Shown here piece by piece: positions 43,347-51,880 of a stretch of 64,000 bases of DNA. The DNA lies in contig NZ_CP048289.1 of assembly GCF_014084105.1 (NCBI RefSeq), forward strand, positions 1,931,922-1,995,921, given 5' to 3'. The stretch comes from Streptacidiphilus sp. P02-A3a (GTDB taxonomy: Bacteria > Actinomycetota > Actinomycetes > Streptomycetales > Streptomycetaceae). The position numbers and the translations under genes are program-made. The notes under the pieces were generated by a model. That model saw nothing but the letters and a program-made list of their open reading frames with translations, made no database searches and was not told the origin of the DNA. Every line of letters starts with the position of its first letter. Position 1 is the stretch's first letter.

Positions 43347-44279
43347 GTGGCGACGAAGCCCGCGACCGCGCGGGAGAAGCTTGCCGGCACCCTCGGCCTG
43401 TCCGAGCGCACGGTGGTACGCCGGGCGACGCCGCTGCTGCACGATGGCACGCTGCGGCCCACGGCGGTCCGCAACCCCAGCCGGGTCCCGGGAATGATCC
43501 CGATGGCACTACGGATCCGGTGCCGCCCCGACCGGATCACGGCCATCGCCGCCGGGCTCGCCCGACGACCCGACACCGTCTGGGTCGACGTGCTCGGCGG
43601 TGGCGACGAGATCAGCGCCGTGCTGTTCCTCGACAGCCCGCAGGCCCGGACCTCGCTGCTGCTGCGCGACCTCCCGGCCACCCCCGGTGTGCGGTCCTGG
43701 GACGCCTACGACCTGATGAAGGTGTTCCCGGCCGGTTTCGTCTGGAGCGCGGGGCTGCTGACCACGGACCAGTTCAACGGGCTCACGCCGAGCCTGACCG
43801 AGCCCCGGCGGACCCCGGAGCCGCATCCGCTCGACGACGCGCTCATCGACCTGCTCGCCGTGGACTCGCGCGCCGCCTTCGAGGAGCCGGCCGCCCGACT
43901 GGGCGTCTCGGCCTCGACCGTGCGCCGCCGCCTCGGCCTGCTGGTGTCCGGACACGTGGTGCGGCTGGCGGGCGAGGTCGACCCGTCGCTGCTGGGTGTC
44001 GACACCGAGGCGCTGCTGTGGATCGCCACCGTCCCCGGCAGGCTGGAGACGATCGGGCAGGAACTCAGCCGACAGCCGCGGGTACGGTTCGCCGCCGCGA
44101 CGACCGGACCGGCGAACCTGCTGGTGGCGGTCGCCGCCGAGGATCTGGGCGGGCTCTACGGCTTCCTGACCGGGACGGTCGGCGCGATCGACGGCATTCG
44201 CGGTCTGGAGGTGACCCGGATCCTCAGCTCGCTCAAACGGACCGGCCGAGTCCGCCCGCCGGAGCTCAGTCCGCGGTGA
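43347..44279 (+). CDS. AsnC/Lrp-family regulator, N-terminus unclear
   Basis: The C-terminal 260 residues show the double form of streptomycete AsnC regulators: HTH 1 (TLGLSERTVVRRATPLL), a RAM-type ligand domain, HTH 2 (ALIDLLAVDSRAAFEEPAARLGVSASTVRRRLGLLVSGH) and a second RAM domain (ALLWIATVPGRLETIGQEL ...). The usual first helix of HTH 1 (a segment like LDALDRRI) is missing. GTG 43347 is the nearest start and follows a doubled 12-bp unit (GTGGGCCGACCG), so the 5' end may have been altered. It could control the adjacent secreted-protein gene or act elsewhere. Confidence 0.6.
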   Translation: MATKPATAREKLAGTLGLSERTVVRRATPLLHDGTLRPTAVRNPSRVPGMIPMALRIRCRPDRITAIAAGLARRPDTVWVDVLGGGDEISAVLFLDSPQARTSLLLRDLPATPGVRSWDAYDLMKVFPAGFVWSAGLLTTDQFNGLTPSLTEPRRTPEPHPLDDALIDLLAVDSRAAFEEPAARLGVSASTVRRRLGLLVSGHVVRLAGEVDPSLLGVDTEALLWIATVPGRLETIGQELSRQPRVRFAAATTGPANLLVAVAAEDLGGLYGFLTGTVGAIDGIRGLEVTRILSSLKRTGRVRPPELSPR

Positions 44280-44451
44280 GCGTGCGCCGGTGGCGGCCCT
44301 GGCCCGCCGGTTCGCGGCGGCCCTCGATATCGTCGTCGGCCACCGTGCCCCGGTGCTTGCCGGCCAGGGATCCGGACCGCTCGTTCCCCGGCGCGGTGTC
44401 CAGGCGGTTCTCAGTGATGTCGGTGAGGGCATCGGACATGAGAGTCGTCAT
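44266..44451 (-). CDS. Possible small peptide gene
   Basis: This 61-residue frame (57 residues from the second Met at 44439) reads MSDALTDITENRLD..., then GNERSGSLAGKHRGT and an Arg-rich end. It is acidic early and basic late, with no membrane helix. The codon use looks coding, but the ribosome binding site is poorly placed (GGAG one base before ATG 44451) and the 3' end overlaps the AsnC gene by 14 bp. It lies downstream of an S9 peptidase gene on the same strand. I would not assign a function. Confidence 0.3.
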   Translation of the reverse strand: MTTLMSDALTDITENRLDTAPGNERSGSLAGKHRGTVADDDIEGRREPAGQGRHRRTLTAD

Positions 44452-44490
44452 TCTCCGTTGGTTCTGTACGTGTTCGGTTCGGTGCGTGGT

Positions 44491-44538
44491 TCAGTCGGTA
44501 CGGGTGTCAGTCGGTACGGGTGTCAGTCAGTGCGGGTT
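44491..44538. repeat. Tandem 16-bp repeats in the AsnC/peptidase gap
   Basis: TCAGTCGGTACGGGTG occurs twice in tandem (44491-44522) and a third degenerate copy follows (44523-44538). This lies in the 460-bp gap between the AsnC gene and the S9 peptidase gene. Apart from these repeats and the small peptide frame at 44266-44451, I see nothing else in the gap. Confidence 0.7.
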
Positions 44539-44739
44539 CGGTCGGGGCGTGCGCGCGCACAGGCGTGCGGACAGGGCACATCCGCCGACCACCCACGCCA
44601 CCCTACGCAACGGCAGGTGGACAACGTGTAGCGGCCGGATAACGAAGAACGCACGATCGGCACCGCCCGGGGCCGCCCCCGGTGACTGTCCGTCAGATCC
44701 GCGTCGGAGCGCGGACACCCGCTCCAAGGTGAGGCTGAA

Positions 44740-47010
44740 TCAGGTGGCCCTCCCGGTACGCAGGAAGGTCGCCAGCAGCTCGTGCAGCACCGGACCGCAC
44801 TCCTCGGACAGCACCTCGTGCCCGGCCCCGGTCGCCTCCACATAGCGGAAGTCCGCGCCCTCGACCCGGCCTATCCGCAGCAACTCCTGCCGCAGCGTGC
44901 GGGATTGACTGACCGGGACCACCTCGTCCCGGTCACCGTGGACGACCAGCAGCGGGGTGGCCAGCTGGTGGCACACCAGCAGGACGTCCCGGGGGCCGCG
45001 CCCGTCGGCGGGCTCCCGAGCACCACCCATCCGCTCGGTCAGCGAGCGGACCTCCTCGGTTGCCTCCTGGAGCAGCCGCGCACCCGACAGGAAGGGCGCG
45101 ACCACCGCGCAGCGGGCCACGAGCGCCGGTGCGGTACAGGTCGCGAGCAGGGCGAGGAACGCCCCGTAACTCACCCCAAAGAGTGAAGCCGGTTCGAGCC
45201 CCAGGGCGACGCGTTGGCCGCTGACGCTCGACAGCAGTGTCAGCACGTCGTCCAGATCCGGCCCGCCCCAGGCGTCCTGGAGCGCCTGCGCGTGCTCCAC
45301 GCCGTAGCCGGAGCTGCCGCGTTGGTTGGGTGCGACCACCGACAGGCCCTCGGCGGCCATCCGTTGCAGCGGCGGGTCGAACTCCATCCGCCAGGCGTCG
45401 GCCGGGCCGCCGTGCAGCGCGATCACCAGGTGCTGCGCCGACAGCCAGCTGTCGCCGCCGTACACCACGGCCTCCAACCGCCCGGCGGCCCCCAGCAGTT
45501 CGACGGTCCGCGCGGGGTGCCAGCGACCGCCCTCGCTGGGCGCGGCACTGCCGTCCAGCCGCCATCCCGGACGGACCGGGCGCAGCTCCCTGACCGTGCC
45601 GCCCTTGGGGATCCGGCGCAGCAGGCTGTTCATCCCGGCCGAGCCGCCCTGGAGCGGGGCCAGCCGCAGCGGCATGGTGGGCGCGGGTCGGGCGTCCGGC
45701 GGGTTGTCCCGCAGCCGGTCCACGTCGACGGTGGCCAACCCGGCCGGATGGTCCGGCGCGGAGTACGGCAGCCGCAGCCCCGCGGCCGACCAGTGCGCCA
45801 CGCCGCCGAACCGCCCGGCCGGTATCGGCAGCGGCTCGCAGCGCCCCTCGGCGGGTCGCCACACCGCCAGGGAGGAGCCGGCCCCCCAGTCGCCCTGGAG
45901 CGCCACCCGCAGCTGGGCCGCCGGGGTCGCCGGATCGGTCGGCGGCTCGACCGCGACCGGCCGCAGGAAGCGCTGCGGCTGGTGCAGGCAGTCCGGGAAG
46001 CGCAGCGGCTGGTCACCGCCGAGCACCCCCCAGCCGAGCCGGTCCGCCCCGGCCGCGTCGCTGCGGACGATGATCAGCCCGCTGTCGGGGTCGGCCAGGA
46101 CCAGCCGGTCGTTGCTGTCGGGGGCGAGTTCCAGCAGTGGGCTCATCGTCCCGGTGGCCAGGTCCAGCGCGACGGTCTTCACGATCGGGCCCCCCTGCCC
46201 GCCCTGGCGTACGTGGTCCAGCGCCAGCATCCGGCCGACCCGGTCCAGCCAGACCCCGCCCCCGGCCAGCCCGGGGAACTCCGCGACCTGCTGCGGCGCC
46301 GCGCCGTCCGCGCTGACCAGCCAGACCGAGGTGACCGGGCGCGCGTCGCTGCCGAGCGCCACCGCCACCGGTCCGCCCGGGTGGGTGCCGGGCAGCGCCA
46401 GCAGCCGCACGCCGGGCATCCGCAGGGTGCCCGCACTGCGCTCGGACACCCCCGGGCCGCCAGCGAGTGCGCCGGGGGCCTCGGCCGGTCGGCTGTGACC
46501 GGCCCGCACCACCAGCTCCTGCCGGTCCTGCTGGTGGCGGCAGATCAGTACCCGCCCGTCCCGCAGGGACACCAGCTGCGAGTGCAGGCTCTCCGGCCCC
46601 GACCCGGCGCCGAGCACCAACGGCACCGGGACCGCCTCGCCGAGCCCGCTCTCCGGATCGGACCCGGCTCCACCCTGCCCCGCCGCCGGGTGCGCGCCCG
46701 CGCCGCCCGCCGCCGCCGTCCCCGCTATGCCGCCCGCCGCCCCGCCCGCCGCCGTCCCGCCCGCTGCCGTCCCGCCCGCCGCCGCTCCGGCCGCCGAGTG
46801 TTCGCTGCCGCTGCCCAGCCACCAGCTCTCCGGGTACCAGCCGCTGTCCCCGGTCGTCGCCAGGCAGGCGGCGTGGGCGCCGTCGGCGGAGAAGGTGAAG
46901 CCGAGCCGCCGCAGCACCGGCGCGTACGCGCCACGGCTTGGCGGCAGGGCGTCCACCAGCGTCAGCGGAACTGAGGGTTCCGGTGTCAGTGGGAGAGGGG
47001 TCACAGTCAT
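44740..47010 (-). CDS. S9-family prolyl oligopeptidase-like serine peptidase
   Basis: The protein of about 756 residues has an N-terminal beta-propeller-like part (residues 1-500) and a C-terminal alpha/beta hydrolase domain with VIALHGGPADAWRMEFDP, NQRGSSGYGVEHAQAL, the nucleophile in LFGVSYGAFLALLA, Asp in VVHGDRDEVVP and His in TGAGHEVLSEEC. An Ala/Gly-rich insertion of about 50 residues lies near residue 80. ATG 47010 is chosen because GTGGAG lies upstream; the frame is open to 47115. It probably cleaves short peptides in the cytoplasm. Confidence 0.87.
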   Translation of the reverse strand: MTVTPLPLTPEPSVPLTLVDALPPSRGAYAPVLRRLGFTFSADGAHAACLATTGDSGWYPESWWLGSGSEHSAAGAAAGGTAAGGTAAGGAAGGIAGTAAAGGAGAHPAAGQGGAGSDPESGLGEAVPVPLVLGAGSGPESLHSQLVSLRDGRVLICRHQQDRQELVVRAGHSRPAEAPGALAGGPGVSERSAGTLRMPGVRLLALPGTHPGGPVAVALGSDARPVTSVWLVSADGAAPQQVAEFPGLAGGGVWLDRVGRMLALDHVRQGGQGGPIVKTVALDLATGTMSPLLELAPDSNDRLVLADPDSGLIIVRSDAAGADRLGWGVLGGDQPLRFPDCLHQPQRFLRPVAVEPPTDPATPAAQLRVALQGDWGAGSSLAVWRPAEGRCEPLPIPAGRFGGVAHWSAAGLRLPYSAPDHPAGLATVDVDRLRDNPPDARPAPTMPLRLAPLQGGSAGMNSLLRRIPKGGTVRELRPVRPGWRLDGSAAPSEGGRWHPARTVELLGAAGRLEAVVYGGDSWLSAQHLVIALHGGPADAWRMEFDPPLQRMAAEGLSVVAPNQRGSSGYGVEHAQALQDAWGGPDLDDVLTLLSSVSGQRVALGLEPASLFGVSYGAFLALLATCTAPALVARCAVVAPFLSGARLLQEATEEVRSLTERMGGAREPADGRGPRDVLLVCHQLATPLLVVHGDRDEVVPVSQSRTLRQELLRIGRVEGADFRYVEATGAGHEVLSEECGPVLHELLATFLRTGRAT

Positions 47011-47237
47011 GGGGAGGCTCCACCGGGGAAGGAAGAGAGAGGCCGGGGCCGCACAGGTACTCAGCCGGGGTACGGCACCGGAAGGCGACGACACCGACGC
47101 CCCCCGCCGTAACAACAGACGCTACTTACCTCCCGCGCACCACCCGAACGGTTCGATCGCCCTTCACTCATACGGGTGAGGTGCTCAGCGCCGACCGCCG
47201 GGCGGATCAGCGCGGGAAACTTCGGTAAAGTCGACGG

Positions 47238-48074
47238 GTGCCGATCCTTTCCGACGTCCGCAGCCTGTTCGACGAGCTCTACCCGCCCGCCCGGGCCGAG
47301 TCCTGGGACGCGGTCGGCCTGGTCTGCGGCGATCCCGGCGCCGAGATCCGCCGGGTGCTGTTCGCGGTCGACCCGGTCCGGGCGGTCGTCGACGAGGCCC
47401 TGGCCTGGGGCGCGGACCTGCTGGTCACCCACCATCCGCTCTACCTGCGCGGGACCACCACGGTCGCCGCCGACGGCTTCAAGGGCCGCGTCGTGCACAC
47501 CCTGATCAAGCACGACATCGGGCTGCTGGTCGCCCACACCAACGCCGACTCCGCCGACCCCGGCGTCTCCGACGCCCTGGCCGGGGCCGTCGGCCTGCGG
47601 ATCACCGGCCCGATCGTGCCCGACCCGACCGACCCGGCCGGACGCCGGGGCCACGGCCGGATCGGCGAACTGGCCGAGCCCGAGCCGCTGTCCGCCTTCG
47701 CCGCCCGGGTCGCCGCCGCGCTGCCCGCGACCGCCCAGGGCGTCCGCGCGGCCGGGGACCCGGACCAGCCGATCCGCCGGGTCGCGGTGGCCGGAGGTTC
47801 CGGCGACTCCTTCTTCGACGCGGTCCGGGCCGCCGGGGTCGACGCCTACGTCACCGCCGACCTGCGCCACCACCCCGCCTCCGAGGCCCGCGAGGCGGGC
47901 CCGCTGGCGCTGGTGGACGCCGCCCACTGGGCCACCGAGTGGCCCTGGCTGCGCAGCGCCGAGAGCGCCCTGCACGCCGCCGCCGAGAAGCGCGGCTGGG
48001 CCTTCGAGACCCGCGTGTCCGAGCTGGTCACCGACCCCTGGACGCTGCACGCCCCCATGACCGCCAACCGCTGA
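47238..48074 (+). CDS. Nif3-like dinuclear metal centre protein
   Basis: The 278-residue protein has the metal motifs of the Nif3/YbgI family: LLVTHHPLYLRGTTTV, LLVAHTNADSADPGVSDALA and, near the end, ADLRHHPASEAREAGPLALVDAAHWATEW. The short form (no inserted PII-like domain) is usual in streptomycetes. Its biochemical activity is not settled; GTP cyclohydrolase-like or cofactor roles have been proposed. GTG 47238 is the start. The zinc ribbon gene follows after 29 bp, and both are probably in one operon. Confidence 0.9.
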   Translation: MPILSDVRSLFDELYPPARAESWDAVGLVCGDPGAEIRRVLFAVDPVRAVVDEALAWGADLLVTHHPLYLRGTTTVAADGFKGRVVHTLIKHDIGLLVAHTNADSADPGVSDALAGAVGLRITGPIVPDPTDPAGRRGHGRIGELAEPEPLSAFAARVAAALPATAQGVRAAGDPDQPIRRVAVAGGSGDSFFDAVRAAGVDAYVTADLRHHPASEAREAGPLALVDAAHWATEWPWLRSAESALHAAAEKRGWAFETRVSELVTDPWTLHAPMTANR

Positions 48075-48103
48075 ACGCCCGACGCAGAACCAAGGAGCAC
48101 CCC

Positions 48104-48847
48104 CTGAACGCCGCGCCCGCAGACCAGATCCGCCTGCTCGACCTGCAGGCTCTCGACTCCCGCATCGACCAGCTCGCGCACCGCAAGGCCACCCTCCCCG
48201 AGCACGCCGAGATCCAGCAGCGCGGCACCGACCTGACCGAGCTGCGCTCGCTCACCGTCGCCGCCGAGACCCAGCTCAGTGACACCAAGCGGGAGCTGGT
48301 CAAGGCGGAGCAGGACGTCGACCAGGTCAGTACCCGCGCCGCCCGCAACAAGCAGCGGATGGACTCCGGCGCGGTCAACTCCGCCAAGGACCTCGCCAAC
48401 CTCCAGCACGAGATCGGCGCGCTGGCCAAGCGGCAGAGCGACCTGGAGGACATCGTCCTGGAGATCATGGAGCGGCTGGAGTCCGCCCAGACCCGGGTGG
48501 TCGAGATGACCGCCCGCCGGGACGACGCCGCCCACAGCACCGCCGAGGCCGAGAGCCGCCGGGACGCGGCGGTCGCCGAGATCGACGCCGAGGTGGTCAA
48601 GGTCACCCGCGAGCGCGAGACCGTCGCGGCGGTGATCCCGGAGGACCTGATGAAGCTCTACAGCAAGCTCCGGCAGACGCAGAACGGCGTCGGTGCGGCC
48701 CGGCTCTTCCAGCGCCGCTGCGAGGGCTGCCGGGTCGAGCTCGCCATCACCGACCTGCGCGAGGTCCGCGCCGCCGCGCCGGACACCGTCGTCCGCTGCG
48801 AGAACTGCAGCCGGATCCTGATCCGCACCGCGGACTCCGGCCTGTAG
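48104..48847 (+). CDS. C4-type zinc ribbon coiled-coil protein, CTG start
   Basis: The 247-residue protein is a long coiled coil (about residues 10-195) ending in a zinc ribbon with Cys pairs RRCEGCRVEL and VRCENCSRIL. The family is conserved in actinomycetes downstream of Nif3 and upstream of RNase H/CobC. AAGGAG at 48092-48097 lies six bases before CTG 48104, and the homologous start MNAAPADQIRLLD aligns with this codon; no ATG or GTG is available nearby. It may bind nucleic acid, by analogy with zinc-ribbon families; function unknown. Confidence 0.88.
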   Translation: MNAAPADQIRLLDLQALDSRIDQLAHRKATLPEHAEIQQRGTDLTELRSLTVAAETQLSDTKRELVKAEQDVDQVSTRAARNKQRMDSGAVNSAKDLANLQHEIGALAKRQSDLEDIVLEIMERLESAQTRVVEMTARRDDAAHSTAEAESRRDAAVAEIDAEVVKVTRERETVAAVIPEDLMKLYSKLRQTQNGVGAARLFQRRCEGCRVELAITDLREVRAAAPDTVVRCENCSRILIRTADSGL

Positions 48848-48952
48848 CCCGCGGGCCCGGCCCCCGACTCGCCGGCCCCTCGGCTCGCCGCCCCCTCGGC
48901 TAGCCGACCAGCAGGTACGCCGCCCAGCGGAACGGACGACAGAACGGACGCC

Positions 48953-50149
48953 ATGACCAGCCGACGCTTCATCATCGAGGCCGACGGCGGCTCCCGGGGC
49001 AACCCGGGGCCCGCCGGTTACGGCGCCACCGTGCGCGACGGCGACACCGGCGAGCTGCTGGCCGAGACGGCCGAGTACCTCGGCCGCGCGACCAACAACG
49101 TCGCCGAGTACCGGGGCCTGATCGCCGGGCTCCGGGCCGCCCGGGAGCTCGACCCGACGGCGCGGGTGGACGTCCGGATGGACTCCAAGCTGGTCGTCGA
49201 GCAGATGTCGGGGCGCTGGAAGATCAAGCACCCGGACATGCAGCCGCTGGCCGCCGAGGCGAAGCAGATCTTCCCGAGCGGGCAGGTCGGCTACACCTGG
49301 ATCCCGCGCGACCAGAACAAGGACGCGGACCGGCTGGCCAATGAGGCGATGGACGCGGGCCAGGCCGGCCGCCAGTGGACCCCCAGGACCCAGCCCGCGC
49401 CCACCGCGCCCGCAGCCGACGCCGCCCGATCCGAACCCCAGTCCGAGTCCCAGCCCGGATCCCAGCCCGGGTCGCAGCCCGCCGCCACCGAGGCGGCACC
49501 CGCCGTCGGCTGGGCCCGGCCCGACCTCGGCGCGCCGACCACCTTGCTGCTACTGCGCCACGGCGAGACCGCGCTCACCCCGGAGAAGCGCTTCTCCGGC
49601 AGCGGCGGCAGCGACCCCGAGCTGTCCGAGTACGGCAGGGTCCAGGCCGACCGCGCCGCCGCCGGGATCGCCGCGCACGGCGCCGTCCAGGCGGTGGTCA
49701 GCTCCCCGCTGCTCCGCTGCCGACAGACCGCCCAGGCCGCCGCCGACCGCCTCGGCCTGGAGGTCCGGATCGCGGAGGGCCTGCGGGAGACCGACTTCGG
49801 CGCGTTCGAGGGGCTGACCTTCGCCGAGGCCAAGCAGCGCTTCCCGGCCGAACTGGACGCCTGGCTGGCCTCCGCCGAGGTCGGGCCCCCCGGCGGCGAG
49901 AGCTTCGCCGCCGTCACCCGCCGGGTCGCGGTGGCCCGCGACCAGCTGCTGGCCCGCTACGCCGGGAAGACCGTGCTCGTGGTCTCGCACGTGACCCCGG
50001 TGAAGACGCTGGTCCGGCTGGCGCTCGGGGCGCCGTCCGAGTCGCTGTTCCGGATGGAGCTGTCACCGGCCGCGCTGTCCGTTGTCCAGTACTACGCGGA
50101 CGGCAACGCCTCGCTGCGGCTGTTCAACGACACCTCGCACCTGCGCTGA
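48953..50149 (+). CDS. Bifunctional RNase HI / CobC-type acid phosphatase
   Basis: The 398-residue protein has an N-terminal RNase HI domain (IIEADGGSRGNPGPAGYG, ATNNVAEYRGLIAGL, VRMDSKLVVEQMSG, RDQNKDADRLANEA; acidic Asp/Glu/Asp residues present), a low-complexity Gln/Ser/Pro/Ala linker of about 50 residues and a histidine phosphatase domain (LLLLRHGETALTPEKRFSG, SSPLLRCRQTAQ, VVSHVTPVKTLV). This fusion is known from Mycobacterium tuberculosis Rv2228c: RNase H activity with alpha-ribazole phosphatase. It removes RNA:DNA hybrids and probably acts in cobalamin assembly. Confidence 0.92.
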   Translation: MTSRRFIIEADGGSRGNPGPAGYGATVRDGDTGELLAETAEYLGRATNNVAEYRGLIAGLRAARELDPTARVDVRMDSKLVVEQMSGRWKIKHPDMQPLAAEAKQIFPSGQVGYTWIPRDQNKDADRLANEAMDAGQAGRQWTPRTQPAPTAPAADAARSEPQSESQPGSQPGSQPAATEAAPAVGWARPDLGAPTTLLLLRHGETALTPEKRFSGSGGSDPELSEYGRVQADRAAAGIAAHGAVQAVVSSPLLRCRQTAQAAADRLGLEVRIAEGLRETDFGAFEGLTFAEAKQRFPAELDAWLASAEVGPPGGESFAAVTRRVAVARDQLLARYAGKTVLVVSHVTPVKTLVRLALGAPSESLFRMELSPAALSVVQYYADGNASLRLFNDTSHLR

Positions 50150-50169
50150 CCCGGCGGGGCCGCGGGTCA
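50147..50169. terminator. Short stop-to-stop hairpin
   Basis: TGACCCG and CGGGTCA are perfect complements and each includes a stop codon of the two convergent genes. The loop is 9 nt. The stem is short, so its terminator strength is doubtful. Confidence 0.45.
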
Positions 50170-50958
50170 GAGCTCGGCGACCACCACATCCAGCGCCCAC
50201 GGCTTGCCCGCCGCCGGGGCCGCTGCCTCCACCGTGTACTTCAACTCCCGCAACGCCTCGACCAGTTCGGCGGGCGACTGCGGCTCGGCACCGGCTTCCA
50301 GCAGGTCCCGCAGCAGGCGGCCCTTGGTGGCCTTGTTGAAGTGGCTGACCACCGACCGCTTGACCACCCCGCCGACCAGCCGCTCGTGCAGCACCCGGAC
50401 GGTCACCGTCCGCCCGGCGACCTCGCCGACCGGCTTCCACAGCGCCGCGTAGGCGGAGGACCGCAGGTCCAGCACCAGACCGGAGGCGGCCTCCGGCAGC
50501 GCCCGCCCCAGCGGCCCGCGCCAGTAGCCGCCCAGCGCGCCCAGGCCCGGCAGCTTGACCCCGCCCGAGCACCGGTACGCGGGGATCCGGTCGCTGATCC
50601 GCACCGCCCCCCACAGGCCGGAGAAGACCAGCAGCGACGCCTCGGCCCGGGCCCGGGCGTCGGCGGTCAGGTCGGCCAGGCCCAGCGCGTCGTAGAGCAC
50701 GCCGGTGTACAGCTGCCCGGCGGGCAGCGCCGGGGCGGTCCGCAGCGCGGCGTTGCGGGCCAGCTCCCCGCGCAGGCCCGGCGACAGCCCGAGTACGGCG
50801 GCGGCGGTGTCGGGGTCGCCCGCGCTCAGCTCCACCAGCGTCGCCAGCACCCGCTCCCGCGCCTCGGTCAGACCCGGCAGCGACAGCGCGTCGAGCGCCA
50901 ACGGCGCCCCCGCCGCCGGCGCGGCCTTTCCCTCGGACGGCGGCAACAGCACCAGCAC
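50167..50958 (-). CDS. yaaA: Peroxide stress protein YaaA
   Basis: The 263-residue protein begins VLVLLPPSEGKAAP and has the YaaA (DUF328) segments YTGVLYDALGL, LLVFSGLWGAVRISDRIPAYRC, LPGLGALGGYWRGPL and VVSHFNKATKGRLLRDLLEAG. In E. coli YaaA limits damage by lowering free iron under peroxide stress. GTG 50958 is used: AGGGAGA lies upstream and the protein then starts as in the family. It converges on the RNase H/CobC gene. Confidence 0.9.
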   Translation of the reverse strand: MLVLLPPSEGKAAPAAGAPLALDALSLPGLTEARERVLATLVELSAGDPDTAAAVLGLSPGLRGELARNAALRTAPALPAGQLYTGVLYDALGLADLTADARARAEASLLVFSGLWGAVRISDRIPAYRCSGGVKLPGLGALGGYWRGPLGRALPEAASGLVLDLRSSAYAALWKPVGEVAGRTVTVRVLHERLVGGVVKRSVVSHFNKATKGRLLRDLLEAGAEPQSPAELVEALRELKYTVEAAAPAAGKPWALDVVVAEL

Positions 50959-51058
50959 GGTGGATCTCCCTCGCTCTGCGTACGGACCCGGCGATCCTAC
51001 GGAGCCCCCCGCCCCGGAGGGAAACGCCACCTGCCACAGCGGCTACCATGGTCCACAC

Positions 51059-51468
51059 GGCGGACGAGCCGGCCGGGCGGTCGCGTCGGACCCTTCACGG
51101 GTCCGCCGAGGAACGTCCGGGCTCCACACGGCAGGGTGGTGGGTAACGCCCACCCGGGGTGACCCGCGGGAAAGTGCCACAGAAAACAGACCGCCGGGGA
51201 CTCACGTCCTCGGTAAGGGTGAAACGGTGGTGTAAGAGACCACCAGTGCCCAGGGTGACCTGGGCAGCTAGGTAAACCCCACCCGGAGCAAGGTCAAGAG
51301 GGAGCGCCGCAAGGCACTCTGCGCTGACGTTCGAGGGCTGCCCGCCCGAGTCAGCGGGTAGACCGCTGGAGGCTGTCGGCAACGGCAGCCGTAGATGGAT
51401 GACCGCCTCCCCGGGCGCCGCAAGGCCCCCGGGAGACAGAACCCGGCGTACAGGCCGACTCGTCCGCC
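51059..51468 (+). ncRNA. rnpB: RNase P RNA (M1 RNA, type A)
   Basis: The sequence contains the conserved P4-region strand GAGGAACGTCCGGGCTCC (51110s), GGGTGGTGGGTAACGCCCACCC, AGGGTGAAACGGTGGTGTAAGAGACC and the 3' AGAACCCGGCGTACAGGCC. The 5' GGCGGACGAG and 3' CTCGTCCGCC pair as helix P1 and define the ends used. It is the catalytic RNA that trims tRNA 5' leaders. TACCAT at 51044-51049 is a possible -10 box. The position downstream of yaaA agrees with other streptomycetes. Confidence 0.95.
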
Positions 51469-51880
51469 GCCTGTATAGCCGCAGGTCAGAGGCTATGTTC
51501 TGTGTACTGTCCAATACCCGGTGCAGATCCGGGGCAAAAGTCACTGCCGCATGGTGGGCTTGCTGATGCGGATTGTCCTGGTTTGCCTCTCTGGAAAGCC
51601 TGGAAGGCCCGGCGAAGCCAGCTGTCTCGTCGGACGCCTCCGCGACTGCGTTGATCAGTGATCTCGGCGCATAGGGCCTGCTCAGGGCACCTGAGTGAGC
51701 AGCAGGCCGCGATTGTTTTGGCGGGTCCGCTTCCTCGCTGTGACGCCCGGGGGGCTAGCCAGCGTACGCGAAAGGCGATGTCAGTAGTTCAGTCTCCTTC
51801 GTCCGCTCATTGAGGCTGAGGCGTAGGCTCCCCTTCGCCCGGGTTTGCGGGCCCGGAGAATGATCACGGCGCGGGAGTGA
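51469..51880. other. Gap between rnpB and integrase; possible attachment region
   Basis: These 412 bp contain no gene I can support. Base use is less G+C-biased than to the left. Because an integrase gene follows (51881), an attachment site is likely here, perhaps at the 3' end of rnpB. Its matching copy would be to the right of the window. ATGATCAC and GTGATCAT (51860-51867 and 51877-51884) form a hairpin at the 3' end of the integrase gene. Confidence 0.45.

Noticed and set aside
44266..44451. RiPP precursor assignment for the small peptide frame
   Set aside because: No modifying enzyme (LanKC, ATP-grasp, YcaO, radical SAM, lasso cyclase) is present nearby, so only a possible small ORF is reported.
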